From Sphingomonadales bacterium (GTDB taxonomy: Bacteria; Pseudomonadota; Alphaproteobacteria; Sphingomonadales; Sphingomonadaceae): DNA of 58,237 bases. The stretch's first letter is position 1, and each line of letters begins with the position of its first letter. The notes below the pieces were generated by a model, which was not told the origin of the DNA, did not search any database, and was given only the letters and a program-made list of their open reading frames with translations. A program made the translations under genes and the position numbers. Of the stretch, positions 1-12,022 are shown in pieces. Where the stretch lies: NCBI GenBank assembly GCA_947470185.1, contig CANIRZ010000007.1, positions 1 to 58,237 of the forward strand. Direction: 5' to 3'.

Positions 1-68
1 AACCTATATCGGGATATACGCTGAGCTTTTCCTATGGCCGCTCGTTTTTAGCGCCAAGCTAGAAAGCC

Positions 69-94
69 AAAAAAAAGGCCCGGGCAAGCCGGGC
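69..94 (-). terminator. Rho-independent terminator after rpoZ
   Basis: On the minus strand a GCCCGG / CCGGGC stem (positions 78-83 and 89-94) with a 5-nt loop is followed by a run of eight T. It lies about 30 bases past the rpoZ stop codon and would end that transcript. In the rest of 1-122 I see no gene. Confidence 0.8.
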
Positions 95-122
95 ATTCTT
101 TTCAAATAGATTAAAAAGCAAA

Positions 123-467
123 TTACCGATCGTAATCGCGCTGCATACCTGCACCGCGTGCCGGAGCGGCAGCCGTAAGGCGAAGTGCTTCGGCAGACAG
201 GCTGATCGAGCCAACAGCATCTGCTTCTTCGTCCTCATCCACTTGGACCTTCTGCAGTGACTGCACGAGGCCTTCCTTCAACTGGTCGGGACGGACAGTC
301 TCCTCGGCGATTTCACGCAAGGCTACGACTGGATTTTTATCACGGTCGCGGTCAACGGTCAGTTCAGCGCCACCAGAGATTTCGCGCGCACGTTCGGCGG
401 CAAGTAATACAAGGTCAAACCGGTTGGTGATCTTGTCGATGCAATCTTCAACAGTAACGCGTGCCAT
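123..467 (-). CDS. rpoZ: DNA-directed RNA polymerase subunit omega
   Basis: This is the small RNA polymerase subunit that helps fold and hold the beta' subunit. The 114-residue protein begins MARVTVEDC, continues with the family's conserved [19 protein letters not shown] helix, and ends in an acidic, Ala/Arg-rich tail typical of alphaproteobacterial omega. The frame is open further upstream, but the start at 467 is preceded by an AGGAG site and matches the family N-terminus. It is transcribed away from the PLD-family gene at 589, and a strong terminator follows it. There is little doubt about the identity. Confidence 0.97.
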   Translation of the reverse strand: MARVTVEDCIDKITNRFDLVLLAAERAREISGGAELTVDRDRDKNPVVALREIAEETVRPDQLKEGLVQSLQKVQVDEDEEADAVGSISLSAEALRLTAAAPARGAGMQRDYDR

Positions 468-588
468 CTTGGCTCCTGATTCTTCGTAAATTTCGGGAAG
501 TTGTCCGCGGCTAGAGATAACTGGCCAAAATGTCAATGAAAAGGGCAGGTCGCTTGCCGCATGCTGCGCAAAGCAGTAACATGGGCAT

Positions 589-1770
589 ATGACAGTGCAA
601 TCAGGCAGGCCCGACTTTCCCGGAACGCACTTTCACATTGCGGGCCACGATTTACATGTGGTTCATTCGCCGCAAGATAGGCTGGGCGCAGTATTGGGGC
701 TCATCGCCCGCGCTAAAAAATCTATCCAGATGTTTTTCTATATGTTTGGCGATGATGCCACTGGCCGTGAGGTGCGTGACGCGTTGGTGGCTGCCGCAAA
801 TAATGGAGTGCACGTCCAGCTGATCATCGACAGTTTCGGATCGGGGAATGTAAGCGACCGTTTCTTTGATGCATTAATCGAAGCCGGCGGCTGCTATCAC
901 TGCTTTAGTACGCGCAAAGGGCTTGGCTACATCATCCGTAACCACCAGAAAATCTTGATCGCTGACAGAGCGCATGCGCTGGTCGGCGGTTTCAACATTA
1001 CAGACGATTATTTTGGTCGGGTCGGGGACAATAGCTGGGAAGATCTCGGCATAATCGTATCGGGGGGCCAAGCGCAGAAACTGAGCGATTATTTCGAAGA
1101 TTTGGTGCGTGCCTCCAACAATGGGAAAGTACGATACCGCAGCATCCGCAATATCATCCACCAATGGCGTCCCGGCATCGGCCAAGTACAATGGCTTTTG
1201 GGTGGACCGACAAACCGCATTTCGCCTTGGGCGATTACGTTCAAACGATCGCTTGAGGCTGGCAAAAGATTCGACATTGTCTCGGCCTATTTTTCGCCGT
1301 CACAAACCATATTGCGACGCCTTGCCAAGGCAGCCAAACACAATAAAGGGTCGCGTCTTGTCGTGGCGGGAAAGACCGACAATAATGCGACAATAGCGGC
1401 TGCACGCTTGCTGTATCGCTATCTGATGCGGCGAAAGACCCGGATATTCGAATTTCAATCGCGCCCGCTCCACATGAAGCTAATGGTCATCGATGACACC
1501 GTCTATATCGGTTCGGCCAATTTGGACGTCCGCAGCATGTTCATCAATCTAGAAATCATGGTGCGCATCAAAGATGCAGGCCTTGCGCTGCATATGCGTA
1601 AGTTAATTGACGAGCTGGTCACGCAATCAGAAGAACAAACGCGGATATTGTTGAAAGCACGGGACAGTTATTGGAGCCGGTTTAAGGCTGCTCTCGCCTA
1701 TTTCCTGGTCAATTCGGTAGACTATACGATTGGCCGGCGGATCACATTCGGGCTAATCCGCAACAGATAA
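589..1770 (+). CDS. Phospholipase D-family protein, cardiolipin synthase-like
   Basis: The 393-residue protein has two HKD motifs, at about H119/K121/D126 (HQKILIAD) and H295/K297/D302 (HMKLMVID followed by GSANLD). This is the paired active site of phospholipase D-type phosphatidyltransferases. The family includes cardiolipin synthases and phosphatidylserine synthases, which move a phosphatidyl group through a phospho-histidine intermediate. I see no N-terminal membrane anchors, unlike E. coli ClsA, so ClsB/ClsC-like members are the nearer comparison. It is convergent with the methyltransferase next door, which ends at the adjacent base. A lipid role for both genes is plausible but inferred. 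A nuclease activity cannot be excluded. Confidence 0.85.
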   Translation: MTVQSGRPDFPGTHFHIAGHDLHVVHSPQDRLGAVLGLIARAKKSIQMFFYMFGDDATGREVRDALVAAANNGVHVQLIIDSFGSGNVSDRFFDALIEAGGCYHCFSTRKGLGYIIRNHQKILIADRAHALVGGFNITDDYFGRVGDNSWEDLGIIVSGGQAQKLSDYFEDLVRASNNGKVRYRSIRNIIHQWRPGIGQVQWLLGGPTNRISPWAITFKRSLEAGKRFDIVSAYFSPSQTILRRLAKAAKHNKGSRLVVAGKTDNNATIAAARLLYRYLMRRKTRIFEFQSRPLHMKLMVIDDTVYIGSANLDVRSMFINLEIMVRIKDAGLALHMRKLIDELVTQSEEQTRILLKARDSYWSRFKAALAYFLVNSVDYTIGRRITFGLIRNR

Positions 1771-2397
1771 TCACTCTTTCCAGCCCCAGAAAAGGTGGCA
1801 GGGCAGAATATTCCAAAGCTCAAAACCCTTGTCAATTTTGGTGAAATGCGGTGCCATGAAGTCGCGGGCGCGGGCACGGAACTGATAAACCAAGAACGCA
1901 CCACCCGGCCGTATGGCCTTCGCCGTTTCTGCGGCGATCACCGGACCAAGATTGTTCGGCAGCGTCGAAAACGGCAGGCCTGACAATATGTAATCGGCGT
2001 GCGCGAAACCGAAACTTTGAATAATTTCATTCACATCGGCGGCGGACCCGTGCACCGCAATGAAGCGGCTATCGCGGATGGTGTGGCGCAAATATGCAAT
2101 AAAATCTTCGTTTAGGTCGATGACCAATAGGGTCGCATCCGGTCGTATCCGGTCCAACACAGGTTGGCAGAATGTGCCGATACCTGGACCATATTCCACA
2201 AACAATTTGGTATGGTCCCAATCAACAGGCGCGAGCATCTTTTTTACCGTCAGCGACGATGACGGTATGATCGATCCGACCATCACCGGATGTTTGATAA
2301 ACCCTTTAAAGAAAATACCCCATGGACCAAAAAAGCGGTGGGTGCGGTTCTTAATGCGGTCGAGCATTGTCGTTTTAGTCAAGCTCGAGGATGTCAT
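1771..2397 (-). CDS. Class I SAM-dependent methyltransferase, PmtA/KsgA-like
   Basis: The protein carries the SAM-binding glycine motif VEYGPGIGTF, an acidic post-motif (LLVIDLNEDF) and a later LSGLPFSTLPNN segment in the position of the NLPY-type motif of KsgA and PmtA families. It closely resembles bacterial phospholipid N-methyltransferases that methylate phosphatidylethanolamine, and these are easily confused with rRNA adenine dimethylases. The chosen start (MTSSSLTK) gives 208 residues. The frame is open up to 2508, and MLDRIKN at 2367 is another possible start. None has a strong ribosome binding site. It abuts the PLD-family gene tail-to-tail. Confidence 0.7.
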   Translation of the reverse strand: MTSSSLTKTTMLDRIKNRTHRFFGPWGIFFKGFIKHPVMVGSIIPSSSLTVKKMLAPVDWDHTKLFVEYGPGIGTFCQPVLDRIRPDATLLVIDLNEDFIAYLRHTIRDSRFIAVHGSAADVNEIIQSFGFAHADYILSGLPFSTLPNNLGPVIAAETAKAIRPGGAFLVYQFRARARDFMAPHFTKIDKGFELWNILPCHLFWGWKE

Positions 2398-2528
2398 ATG
2401 ATGGGTCCGGGGGAGGTTGTCACGAAACTGACATACGCGTAAAATGATGCCACGCATACAACTGCGTAAAGCAACTATCCGTTCCACCCAGCTTGCATTG
2501 CATGACATATCAGTCCTATGTCGCCGTC

Positions 2529-2852
2529 ATGGCAAAGCTAAGCTGTGGCATCATATCGGTTATTTTTGTGGCACAGCGCACCGGGCTGGACGCCGACGGT
2601 TATGCGCGCGCCGCAACAATGATGAATGAACTAGCCGCGCAGCAAGTAGGCTATGTGGGCATGGATACGGTGCGCGGATCAGATGGACTTGGTATAACCA
2701 TAAGCTATTGGATGGACGAAACGAGTGCGAGCGCATGGCGCGACCATCCAGAGCATGCCGCGATCCGCGATGCTGGTCGCGACCGTTGGTACAGTGATTA
2801 CAGCCTGCACGTGGCTCAAGTTACGCGCAGCTACGATTGGAAAAAGGCATGA
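2529..2852 (+). CDS. Antibiotic biosynthesis monooxygenase (ABM) domain protein
   Basis: The roughly 107-residue protein has a single dimeric alpha+beta-barrel ABM domain: a first strand IISVIFVAQ, a helix with ARAATMMNELAAQ, a strand GLGITISYW, and a WRDHPEHAAIRDAGRDRWY segment typical of this fold. Small ABM proteins include quinol monooxygenases and heme-degrading enzymes, but many have no known substrate. The stop overlaps the start of the MFS gene in ATGA, so the two are probably translationally coupled. The start at 2529 is chosen because the fold begins just after it. An ATG at 2493 is also open. Confidence 0.75.
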   Translation: MAKLSCGIISVIFVAQRTGLDADGYARAATMMNELAAQQVGYVGMDTVRGSDGLGITISYWMDETSASAWRDHPEHAAIRDAGRDRWYSDYSLHVAQVTRSYDWKKA

Positions 2853-4153
2853 GTACAGTTCCAGCAATCCCTAACAGCCGCGTCGTCGTGCTGTTCCTCG
2901 TGATGCTTGTCGCTGCGGCGGGTAACACCGCCATGCAATCTGCACTCCCCGCCATCGCCAGTGAGCTGGACATGCCCGATGTATGGGTCAGTCTGGCGTT
3001 CAGCTGGTCGGCTCTGTTATGGGTCATAACGGCACCAAAATGGGCGCGTCTATCGGACCGCCGGGGCCGCAAGCAATTGATGAGCATTGGCATCATCGGC
3101 TTCGTCGCCTCAATGGGGATGTGCGGACTGGTGCTGTGGCTTGGTCTTGCCGGAGTGATCGGGCCAGTTGTTACCTTCATCCTCTTTGCGTTATTCCGAA
3201 GCCTATACGGCGGCTTTGGTTCCGCTGCGCCCCCCGCAGTGCAGGCTTATGTTGCCGCACGAACAGAGCGTGCAGAGCGCACCAAGGCCTTGTCGATGCT
3301 TGCATCGTCCTTCGGTGTTGGCACCGTCATCGGCCCTGCCACAGCCCATTATTTTCTCTTCGCGCCCTTTGGCCTTGCCGGGCCGCTGATCGTGTTCGCG
3401 GCTTTTGGGATCGGCGTACTGATCGCTTTGCATGTTCAACTGCCGAACGATACGCCGCGGTTTGAAGCACGTGGGGATATCGCAGACTATCCCAGCTCGG
3501 CATCGATTAATGCGCCAGATGCCGAAGATGCAGTGGGTGAAGCCTTGGGGTCGCCATCGCACGTTAAAGAGGTCCGATTGCCCTGGCGCGACGGCAGAAT
3601 GGCACCTTGGCTGATCGCCGGGCTCGTTGGGGGCCATGCGCAGGCCATCATGCTTGGTGTTGTCGGTTTTCTCGTGCGCGATCGTCTTGGCCTGCATGAC
3701 CGTCCATGGGAGGCAGTGCAAGCCAGCGGATCGGTTATGCTGATAGGTGCAATGGCAACCCTGCTGGCGCAATGGGGCCTCATCCCTATGTTGTCCCTTG
3801 CTGCGCGAAGCTCAGTATTGCTTGGTGCCTTACTTGCGCTGGTTGGCACTGTTTTGACGGGGATTAGCCAAGACTTTTATGGTATTAGTACTGGTTTTGC
3901 GATTGCCTCGCTTGGCTTCGGGCTGTTCCGTCCGGGCTTTACCGCTGGGGCTTCCTTAGCCGTACGACGGTATGAGCAAGGCGATGTCGCTGGCAAAATT
4001 GCCTCGATAAACGGCGCAGCCTATATATTCGCGCCAGCGGTCGGGGTTGCATTGTTCAATTATTGGGAACCGGCAACATTCATCCTGATCTCGGCGTCTT
4101 TGCTATTCTTGATCATTTGGGGACGGCGGGCATTGGCCATGCCTGATATTTAG
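2849..4153 (+). CDS. Major facilitator superfamily transporter
   Basis: This 434-residue polytopic membrane protein has about 12 hydrophobic segments and the loop 2-3 signature WARLSDRRGRKQ (MFS motif A). The second half has a shorter equivalent loop region near GHAQAIMLGVVGFLVRDRLG. Set-ups like this are usually drug or metabolite efflux carriers, but the substrate is not visible. The ATG at 2849 overlaps the stop of the ABM gene by four bases; a TTG start 12 bases earlier is also in frame. The pairing suggests that the monooxygenase modifies, and the transporter exports, the same class of compound. That is inference only. Confidence 0.85.
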   Translation: MSTVPAIPNSRVVVLFLVMLVAAAGNTAMQSALPAIASELDMPDVWVSLAFSWSALLWVITAPKWARLSDRRGRKQLMSIGIIGFVASMGMCGLVLWLGLAGVIGPVVTFILFALFRSLYGGFGSAAPPAVQAYVAARTERAERTKALSMLASSFGVGTVIGPATAHYFLFAPFGLAGPLIVFAAFGIGVLIALHVQLPNDTPRFEARGDIADYPSSASINAPDAEDAVGEALGSPSHVKEVRLPWRDGRMAPWLIAGLVGGHAQAIMLGVVGFLVRDRLGLHDRPWEAVQASGSVMLIGAMATLLAQWGLIPMLSLAARSSVLLGALLALVGTVLTGISQDFYGISTGFAIASLGFGLFRPGFTAGASLAVRRYEQGDVAGKIASINGAAYIFAPAVGVALFNYWEPATFILISASLLFLIIWGRRALAMPDI

Positions 4154-4508
4154 ATATCATGGTTTAAATCAGGCACCGGCCTTATTATTCTGATGGGGGC
4201 AAGGTCGACACCCTGGGCCTGACCTGCAGCGGGCTTTGGAAGCTATTGCGAAGATTAGGGCTTACCACCCAGATTTTGGACAAAAAAAGGGCCGACCGAA
4301 GTCGACCCTGAAAAAGTTTTTAGGAGAGGATGCCTAAAAGGCTCAATCCGTATGGCGACATTTTATTTATTGTGCAAGTGCGAACAGTGCAATGTCTGTT
4401 GCAAATGATGCAACTACAATTTATAAGTTTAGACTGAATTTCGCGGTATTTACACGATAGCGAAATCAGAAATTTTTTGTTGCAGTGCGACAAAATGAGG
4501 AGATGATA
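4154..4508. other. Intergenic region between MFS and LysR genes
   Basis: This 355-base stretch holds a probable terminator (4282-4321) and a purine-rich AGGAGAGG sequence at 4322-4329 followed by a 35-codon open frame from 4330 with no recognisable product. The rest is A+T-rich and may carry the lysR promoter. No further gene is seen. Confidence 0.6.
4282..4321 (+). terminator. Probable terminator downstream of the MFS gene
   Basis: A 9-bp stem with one mismatch (4288-4296 with 4301-4309, loop CGAA) is framed by seven A before and a short GAAAAAG then five T after. It lies about 130 bases past the MFS stop codon. Confidence 0.5.
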
Positions 4509-5384
4509 ATGCGCAGATTGCCGCCCTTACGTTCGCTCGAAGCCTTTTTGCGTGTTGCGAAACTTGGATCAGCGAAGGCAGCCGCAAGTGAACTGGCTTT
4601 GTCTCCACCTGCTTTAAGCCGCCGAATAAAGGCACTTGAAGACTTCATTGGCAAATCACTGTTTGACCGCCGCGCACAAGCGATGGTCATCAATGCCGAC
4701 GGTGAGGCCCTGCTCGCAGCCGTAGAACCCGCTATGGACGCGATGGCCGAGGCTGTCGACGAACTGGCAGGCCGTGGCGGCGAATACCGCCTGCGCCTTG
4801 GCCTTTTGCCCCTGTTTGGGTCGCAGCGACTTATCCCGCGCCTACCCGAATTGCGCAAGGCGTTTCCCAAGCTGCATATTGATGTCGACACATCTGGGCA
4901 TGCCGAAAACTTACTCGGCGATGTGATCGACGCAGCCATTATCATTGCGGCTGAAGTCGATCCCAAATTGTACAGCGTCCGGCTTGACCGTAATCTGGTC
5001 TACGCTATCGCTTCAGAGGTATGGGCCAAGGAGCATAAAGTCGAAAAACCCGAAGATCTCGCCAAATACACGGTCATGGTTCATAGCGATATGCCGATGA
5101 TTTTTGATGCTTGGCGGCAGGCAATGGGCGTGCCCAAGTTGAAGCCCGCAGCCGTTGATAGCTTAGACAGTGGCGCGTTGATGCTTGAAGCCGCAGCGAA
5201 TGGTCTTGGCGTTGCTATTATGCACGGGAGCCATTTTTCGGATGCCCGTGACCCGCGCCTGACGCGCCTGTTCAGTGCGGAAGTTGAAAGCCCTTATAGC
5301 TATTATTTCGTATGCCGTCCCCGGGCCCTTAAACAACGCGCCGTGAAGATTTTCCACGATTGGCTACTCAAGTCAGGCGTATAA
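4509..5384 (+). CDS. LysR-family transcriptional regulator, GcvA-like
   Basis: The 291-residue protein has an N-terminal winged helix-turn-helix (residues about 4-62; PPLRSLEAFLRVAKLGS, then AASELALSPPALSRRIKALE) and a LysR substrate-binding domain. The MRRLPPLRSLEAF opening resembles the GcvA branch, which often controls beta-lactamase or amino-acid genes. The ATG at 4509 is chosen over the upstream GTG (4485) and ATG (4503) because GAGGAG lies six bases before it. No divergently transcribed target sits beside it, and the downstream xseB is a housekeeping gene. The inducer and regulon cannot be read from the sequence. Confidence 0.9.
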   Translation: MRRLPPLRSLEAFLRVAKLGSAKAAASELALSPPALSRRIKALEDFIGKSLFDRRAQAMVINADGEALLAAVEPAMDAMAEAVDELAGRGGEYRLRLGLLPLFGSQRLIPRLPELRKAFPKLHIDVDTSGHAENLLGDVIDAAIIIAAEVDPKLYSVRLDRNLVYAIASEVWAKEHKVEKPEDLAKYTVMVHSDMPMIFDAWRQAMGVPKLKPAAVDSLDSGALMLEAAANGLGVAIMHGSHFSDARDPRLTRLFSAEVESPYSYYFVCRPRALKQRAVKIFHDWLLKSGV

Positions 5385-5512
5385 AAAGGGACCGGCAGAC
5401 GGCGTTTCGGCGGGCAATGCCGCCGCTGTGAAGCAGTTTAAGAGCAAAGAGACCAAAAGTTCGATAAAGCGAGGCACTTGACCCAACCGGCCACTGGCGG
5501 CATTGCAGTGTG

Positions 5513-5752
5513 ATGACCCAAGACGTAGCAGACATGAATTTCGAACAAGCGCTGCGCGCGCTCGAAGACATAGTGCATAAGCTGGAAAGCGGCGAAGCGC
5601 CGCTGGATGAATCCATCGCTTTGTACGAACGCGGAAATGCGTTGCGTGCTTTGTGCCAGCAGCGGCTCGATACCGCGAAGGCGCGTATTGAAGCGATTGC
5701 TCTTGGACCTGATGGATCACCCACAGGCACTGCGCCTTTTGACGCTGGATGA
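5513..5752 (+). CDS. xseB: Exodeoxyribonuclease VII small subunit
   Basis: The 79-residue helical protein contains the family's core NFEQALRALEDIVHKLESGE followed by PLDESIALYERG. XseB binds XseA to form the exonuclease that degrades single-stranded DNA into acid-soluble oligonucleotides. The stop codon overlaps the start of the prenyltransferase gene (ATGA), the usual xseB-ispA arrangement in proteobacteria. GTG at 5510 is an alternative start. Confidence 0.93.
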   Translation: MTQDVADMNFEQALRALEDIVHKLESGEAPLDESIALYERGNALRALCQQRLDTAKARIEAIALGPDGSPTGTAPFDAG

Positions 5753-6663
5753 GCGTTATGTCCCTCGCTTCATCCCCTTCTTTACTGCACGACTCGCTGA
5801 CGCAAATTGCGGCAGACATAGACCGAGAATTCGACGCCCTTCTCAAATTGCCGGGTGACGCGCGGGACCGTTTATATGCCGCCATGCGACACGCGGCGAT
5901 AGGCGGAGGCAAGCGGCTTCGTCCGTTGCTGGTCACCGCGACGGCTGCTTTGTTTCATGTTGATCGTGCGGTCGCGGTGCGCGTTGGAACGGCTGTTGAG
6001 GCCATCCATGTATACTCGCTCGTGCATGACGACTTGCCTTGCATGGATGATGACGACATGCGGCGCGGCAAGCCAACAGTGCACCGCGCGTTCGATGACG
6101 CCACAGCTGTTCTGGCTGGCGACTCCCTCCATGCTCTGGCGTTCGAAATATTGGCAAGCCCGCAGACGCATCCCGACCCTTTTGTTCGCGGCGAACTGGT
6201 ATCGACGCTTGCACTGGCCAGCGGCCCCGAAGGGATGGCGGGCGGCCAGATGATGGATATTGAGGCGGAGAACGCCACTTTCGATCTGCAGACCGTCATG
6301 CGCCTGCAAGCCCTTAAAACAGGTGCGCTGATTGCGGCCAGTGTCGAGATGGGTGCGATTTTAGGTCATATCCCGCCAGAGGGCCGAGCACATTTGCGGG
6401 GCTATGCGCGCGACATTGGTCTCGCCTTCCAAATTGCCGATGACATCTTGGATGTCGAAGGCGATCCTGAACTCGCCGGAAAAGCCCTTCAAAAAGACGC
6501 GGATGCGGGCAAAGGGACGTTTGTATCGTTGATGGGCCTGGAGCGCGCGAAACAGCAGGCAGAAATGCTCGTCGCACAGGCCAATGAACATTTATCCTGC
6601 TATGGCAGCGAAGCCAATTTATTGCGCGCTATCGCAAACTATATCACCGAAAGGGATCGTTAA
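5749..6663 (+). CDS. ispA: (2E,6E)-farnesyl diphosphate synthase-type polyprenyl synthetase
   Basis: The enzyme condenses isopentenyl diphosphate with allylic diphosphates to make farnesyl diphosphate for quinones, undecaprenyl phosphate and carotenoids. The 304-residue protein shows the first aspartate-rich motif (DDLPCMDDDD followed by MRRGKPTVH) and the second (DDILDVEGD), plus GGGKRLRP near the N-terminus. The spacing of the first motif (DDxxxxD) and the overall size fit short-chain bacterial IspA, although a geranylgeranyl product is possible. It overlaps xseB by four bases, and coaD follows at once. In many proteobacteria dxs follows here; it does not in this window. Confidence 0.92.
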   Translation: MSVMSLASSPSLLHDSLTQIAADIDREFDALLKLPGDARDRLYAAMRHAAIGGGKRLRPLLVTATAALFHVDRAVAVRVGTAVEAIHVYSLVHDDLPCMDDDDMRRGKPTVHRAFDDATAVLAGDSLHALAFEILASPQTHPDPFVRGELVSTLALASGPEGMAGGQMMDIEAENATFDLQTVMRLQALKTGALIAASVEMGAILGHIPPEGRAHLRGYARDIGLAFQIADDILDVEGDPELAGKALQKDADAGKGTFVSLMGLERAKQQAEMLVAQANEHLSCYGSEANLLRAIANYITERDR

Positions 6664-7173
6664 ATGACTCAGCGGATTGGCGTTTACCCCGGCACCTTTG
6701 ACCCGATCACTTTGGGGCATATGGACATTATCCGGCGCGGAGCAAAGTTGGTTGATGAGCTTATCATTGGCGTGACAACAAACGCCGCCAAATCGCCCAT
6801 GTTTTCCGACGATGAACGGATTGCGATGGTCGAACGTGAGGTCGCGAGCATTGGTTCTGCCCATATTCGGGTTGTCGGGTTCAACTCGTTGCTAATGGAT
6901 TTTGCCGAGGCGCACGGTGCAAGCACCGTCATTCGCGGTATTCGCGGGGTAACGGACTTCGAATATGAATATCAACTCACGGGCATGAACCGGCAACTGA
7001 ATGACCGCGTGGAGACACTGTTTTTAATGGCGGATGTGTCGCTTCAGCCTATTGCATCGCGGTTGGTGAAGGAAATTGCGATTTACGGCGGTGAAATCGG
7101 GAAATTTGTTACCCCTTCTATTCGCGACGAAGTGGTCGCGCGGGTGCAGAAAATTGGCGGAAAAACCGCCTAA
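6664..7173 (+). CDS. coaD: Pantetheine-phosphate adenylyltransferase
   Basis: CoaD transfers AMP from ATP to 4'-phosphopantetheine, giving dephospho-CoA in coenzyme A synthesis. The 169-residue protein has the nucleotidyltransferase TxGH motif in PGTFDPITLGHMDII, the IRGIRGVTDFEYEYQ segment that binds pantetheine, and the C-terminal ISSR-type region (QPIASRLVKEIA). The start lies directly after the ispA stop with no gap, so xseB, ispA and coaD are probably co-transcribed. Confidence 0.97.
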   Translation: MTQRIGVYPGTFDPITLGHMDIIRRGAKLVDELIIGVTTNAAKSPMFSDDERIAMVEREVASIGSAHIRVVGFNSLLMDFAEAHGASTVIRGIRGVTDFEYEYQLTGMNRQLNDRVETLFLMADVSLQPIASRLVKEIAIYGGEIGKFVTPSIRDEVVARVQKIGGKTA

Positions 7174-7184
7174 ACCGATTTAGG
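7154..7184 (+). terminator. Small inverted repeats at the coaD stop codon
   Basis: Two stems overlap the end of coaD: GGCGG/CCGCC with an A-rich loop, and CCTAAA/TTTAGG (7169-7174 with 7179-7184). There is no clear T run, so termination is only suggested. It lies between the convergent coaD and DUF2721 genes. Confidence 0.35.
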
Positions 7185-7202
7185 TGTTAGCGACATTTAT
7201 CG

Positions 7203-7706
7203 TCAAACGGACTTACGCCGCTTTCGGTCGGCTGGTTTAGGAGCGAGTGGTAACTCGAGATATTCCTCCGGCACATAAATGGCATATGTCGCAAGCCGTA
7301 TTTCGCGGACGAACTGAACCAAACAAGCCGACAAAAGCGCCAGCGCGAGCATGAAGACGGCAACGGCCACCCAAGCGGCAGAAAATTGGGTTAGCCCCAT
7401 CAGAAAAAGCACAGCAATCTCTGCACAGACCGAAATCGCCGACAGAACTGCGAGCAATATCGAAGATCCAACCACGCGCATGCGCTTTTTGGTGATCCGC
7501 AATTCGCGCACTACGCGTTCATGCGCAGGGCCGTCAGTGTCGGCATATTGGCGCTGCAGATCGCGTGAACGATCAACAATTCGGGCCAATCGACCAGTAA
7601 GCACGTTAAGTAAGCTGCCAACAGCAACTAACAAAAATGCTGGCGTCAGCGCCGTTTGCAAAACGGAGATGACGGAAGCCAAATCAGGTCCAAATTTACC
7701 GTCCAT
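7203..7706 (-). CDS. DUF2721-family membrane protein
   Basis: The 167-residue protein begins with a hydrophobic segment (ISVLQTALTPAFLLVAVGSLLNVL), then the charged RLARIVDRSRDLQRQ helix typical of DUF2721, then two more transmembrane segments (VVGSSILLAVLSAISVCAEIA and AAWVAVAVFMLALALLSACL). The family's function is unknown. The start lies inside the 3' end of the acyl-CoA synthetase gene (11-base overlap), so the two are probably co-expressed. Confidence 0.85.
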   Translation of the reverse strand: MDGKFGPDLASVISVLQTALTPAFLLVAVGSLLNVLTGRLARIVDRSRDLQRQYADTDGPAHERVVRELRITKKRMRVVGSSILLAVLSAISVCAEIAVLFLMGLTQFSAAWVAVAVFMLALALLSACLVQFVREIRLATYAIYVPEEYLELPLAPKPADRKRRKSV

Positions 7707-9252
7707 TTAGTTTTGCGGCGGCCAAGACACGCAAGTCTGTCTTCAACAATTTGCCGATATGGCTGCGCGGCATTTCGTTGATTGGGTAAAGGACCGAAAT
7801 CCGCTGAGTCTTGCCAAGCTGCTTATTTACCCTCTTCAATACAGCCTCAGGCGAGGACGATTCATTGCGCAATCGCACAAACCCAACGGGTGTTTCCCCC
7901 CATGCTTCTGACGGCATGCCAACGACAGCGGCTTCCGCCACCTCGGGTTGCTGCTCCAACAATTCTTCAAGGTCCTTGGGGTAAATGTTAAACCCGCCGG
8001 AAATGATCATATCCTTTGCGCGACCGACGATAGAAACGAAGCCATCTTCGTCGACTATTCCGATATCGCCGGTCTTCAACCAGACATTGCCATCTGCGTC
8101 GCGCCACTCCATCTCGCGGGTCTTTTCTGGCTGGTTTTTGTAACCGGACATCATAGTAGGCGAACGGCCGGTCAAAACGCCCTTGGAGCCGGCTGGCAGG
8201 CGGTTGTCGTCTTCATCCAATACAATGAGTTCATGGCCCGTAACTGGCTGTCCAACGGTGTGCAGCTTGTGAGGGTGGTGATGGGCCTGCAACATGCAGA
8301 CTACGCCGCCCTCAGTCATACCGTAAATTTCGACAAGCCCGCCTGGCCAACGCTTTAGCACATCTGCCTTCAACTCCGCGGCAAAGGGCGCGCTGGTGCA
8401 GAATTTTACTATGAAGCTGCTTAAATCATAATTGCCGAAATCGGCATGCGCCAAAAGCCTTTGATATTGCACAGGCACGAGCATGGTGTGCGTGGTCTTA
8501 TCCGTCTGCGCATGGCCAAGATAGGCCAAGGCATCAAACTTCTCCATAATCCGCGCAAAACCGCCATGGCAAATTGTCGGCAGGAACACAGCAAGCGTTG
8601 TATTCGAATATAAGGGCGTAGACACCAATGACCGGGTATCGTGGCTGTAGATTGATTTGAACCCACCCGCCATCTGGTGCCAACGCATGCCGTGCGAATG
8701 GATAATGCCCTTTGGCGTGCCCGTAGTTCCGCTGGAATAGATAATGTTGAAAGGGTCGCTCGCGGCAGGCGTCACGGCTGCGAACGCAGCGCCCTCCTCC
8801 GCCATCCAGTCGTTAAGCGTCAAATGATCACCAACGGCATGATCAAGCATAATTATTTTGATATCGCCCAAGGCGACGCCTTTGAGGTCAGCCAGCTTAG
8901 CCGCATCCACGAACAAATGCATCGCGCCGGAGTCCTTAAGCATCGCCGCCAGCTGTGCTGGCGCTGCAGACGTGGTCAAGGGCGCAGCGCAGCCCCCGGC
9001 CCGAATTGCCGCGAGATATACCAATGCATATTGAATATTGCTGGTCCCCAATATCGCAACGGCTTGACCCGGCTGGAGATCATCGCGCTGAAGCTGTGCG
9101 GCAATGCGCGCCGTCAATTGAGCAACTTCGCGCCAAGTCAGTTGGGTTCGGCTATCGGCAAGCGCGGGCTCAGTAGCCTTTTCCGCGCCCCAAGCGCCGA
9201 TTAGCGCGCCGAAATCACCAAAGGATTTTTCCAGTTCAGTCTCGATCTGCAT
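7696..9252 (-). CDS. AMP-dependent acyl-CoA synthetase/ligase
   Basis: This 518-residue ANL-superfamily enzyme activates a carboxylic acid with ATP and transfers it to CoA. The P-loop-like A3 motif (SSGTTGTPKG), the YGMTEGG adenine-binding motif, the TGDIG hinge region and the C-terminal GGFNIYPKDLE and PRSHIGKLLK (catalytic lysine) motifs are all present. It resembles bacterial fatty-acyl-CoA and 4-coumarate-CoA ligase-like proteins, but the substrate is not visible. The DUF2721 gene overlaps its 3' end. It is transcribed divergently from gyrB across a 193-base gap. Confidence 0.9.
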   Translation of the reverse strand: MQIETELEKSFGDFGALIGAWGAEKATEPALADSRTQLTWREVAQLTARIAAQLQRDDLQPGQAVAILGTSNIQYALVYLAAIRAGGCAAPLTTSAAPAQLAAMLKDSGAMHLFVDAAKLADLKGVALGDIKIIMLDHAVGDHLTLNDWMAEEGAAFAAVTPAASDPFNIIYSSGTTGTPKGIIHSHGMRWHQMAGGFKSIYSHDTRSLVSTPLYSNTTLAVFLPTICHGGFARIMEKFDALAYLGHAQTDKTTHTMLVPVQYQRLLAHADFGNYDLSSFIVKFCTSAPFAAELKADVLKRWPGGLVEIYGMTEGGVVCMLQAHHHPHKLHTVGQPVTGHELIVLDEDDNRLPAGSKGVLTGRSPTMMSGYKNQPEKTREMEWRDADGNVWLKTGDIGIVDEDGFVSIVGRAKDMIISGGFNIYPKDLEELLEQQPEVAEAAVVGMPSEAWGETPVGFVRLRNESSSPEAVLKRVNKQLGKTQRISVLYPINEMPRSHIGKLLKTDLRVLAAAKLNGR

Positions 9253-9295
9253 ATAAACTCCCGTCGCTCCTTCACTGGCCTAACTGATGATTTAG

Positions 9296-12022
<2,727 letters not shown>

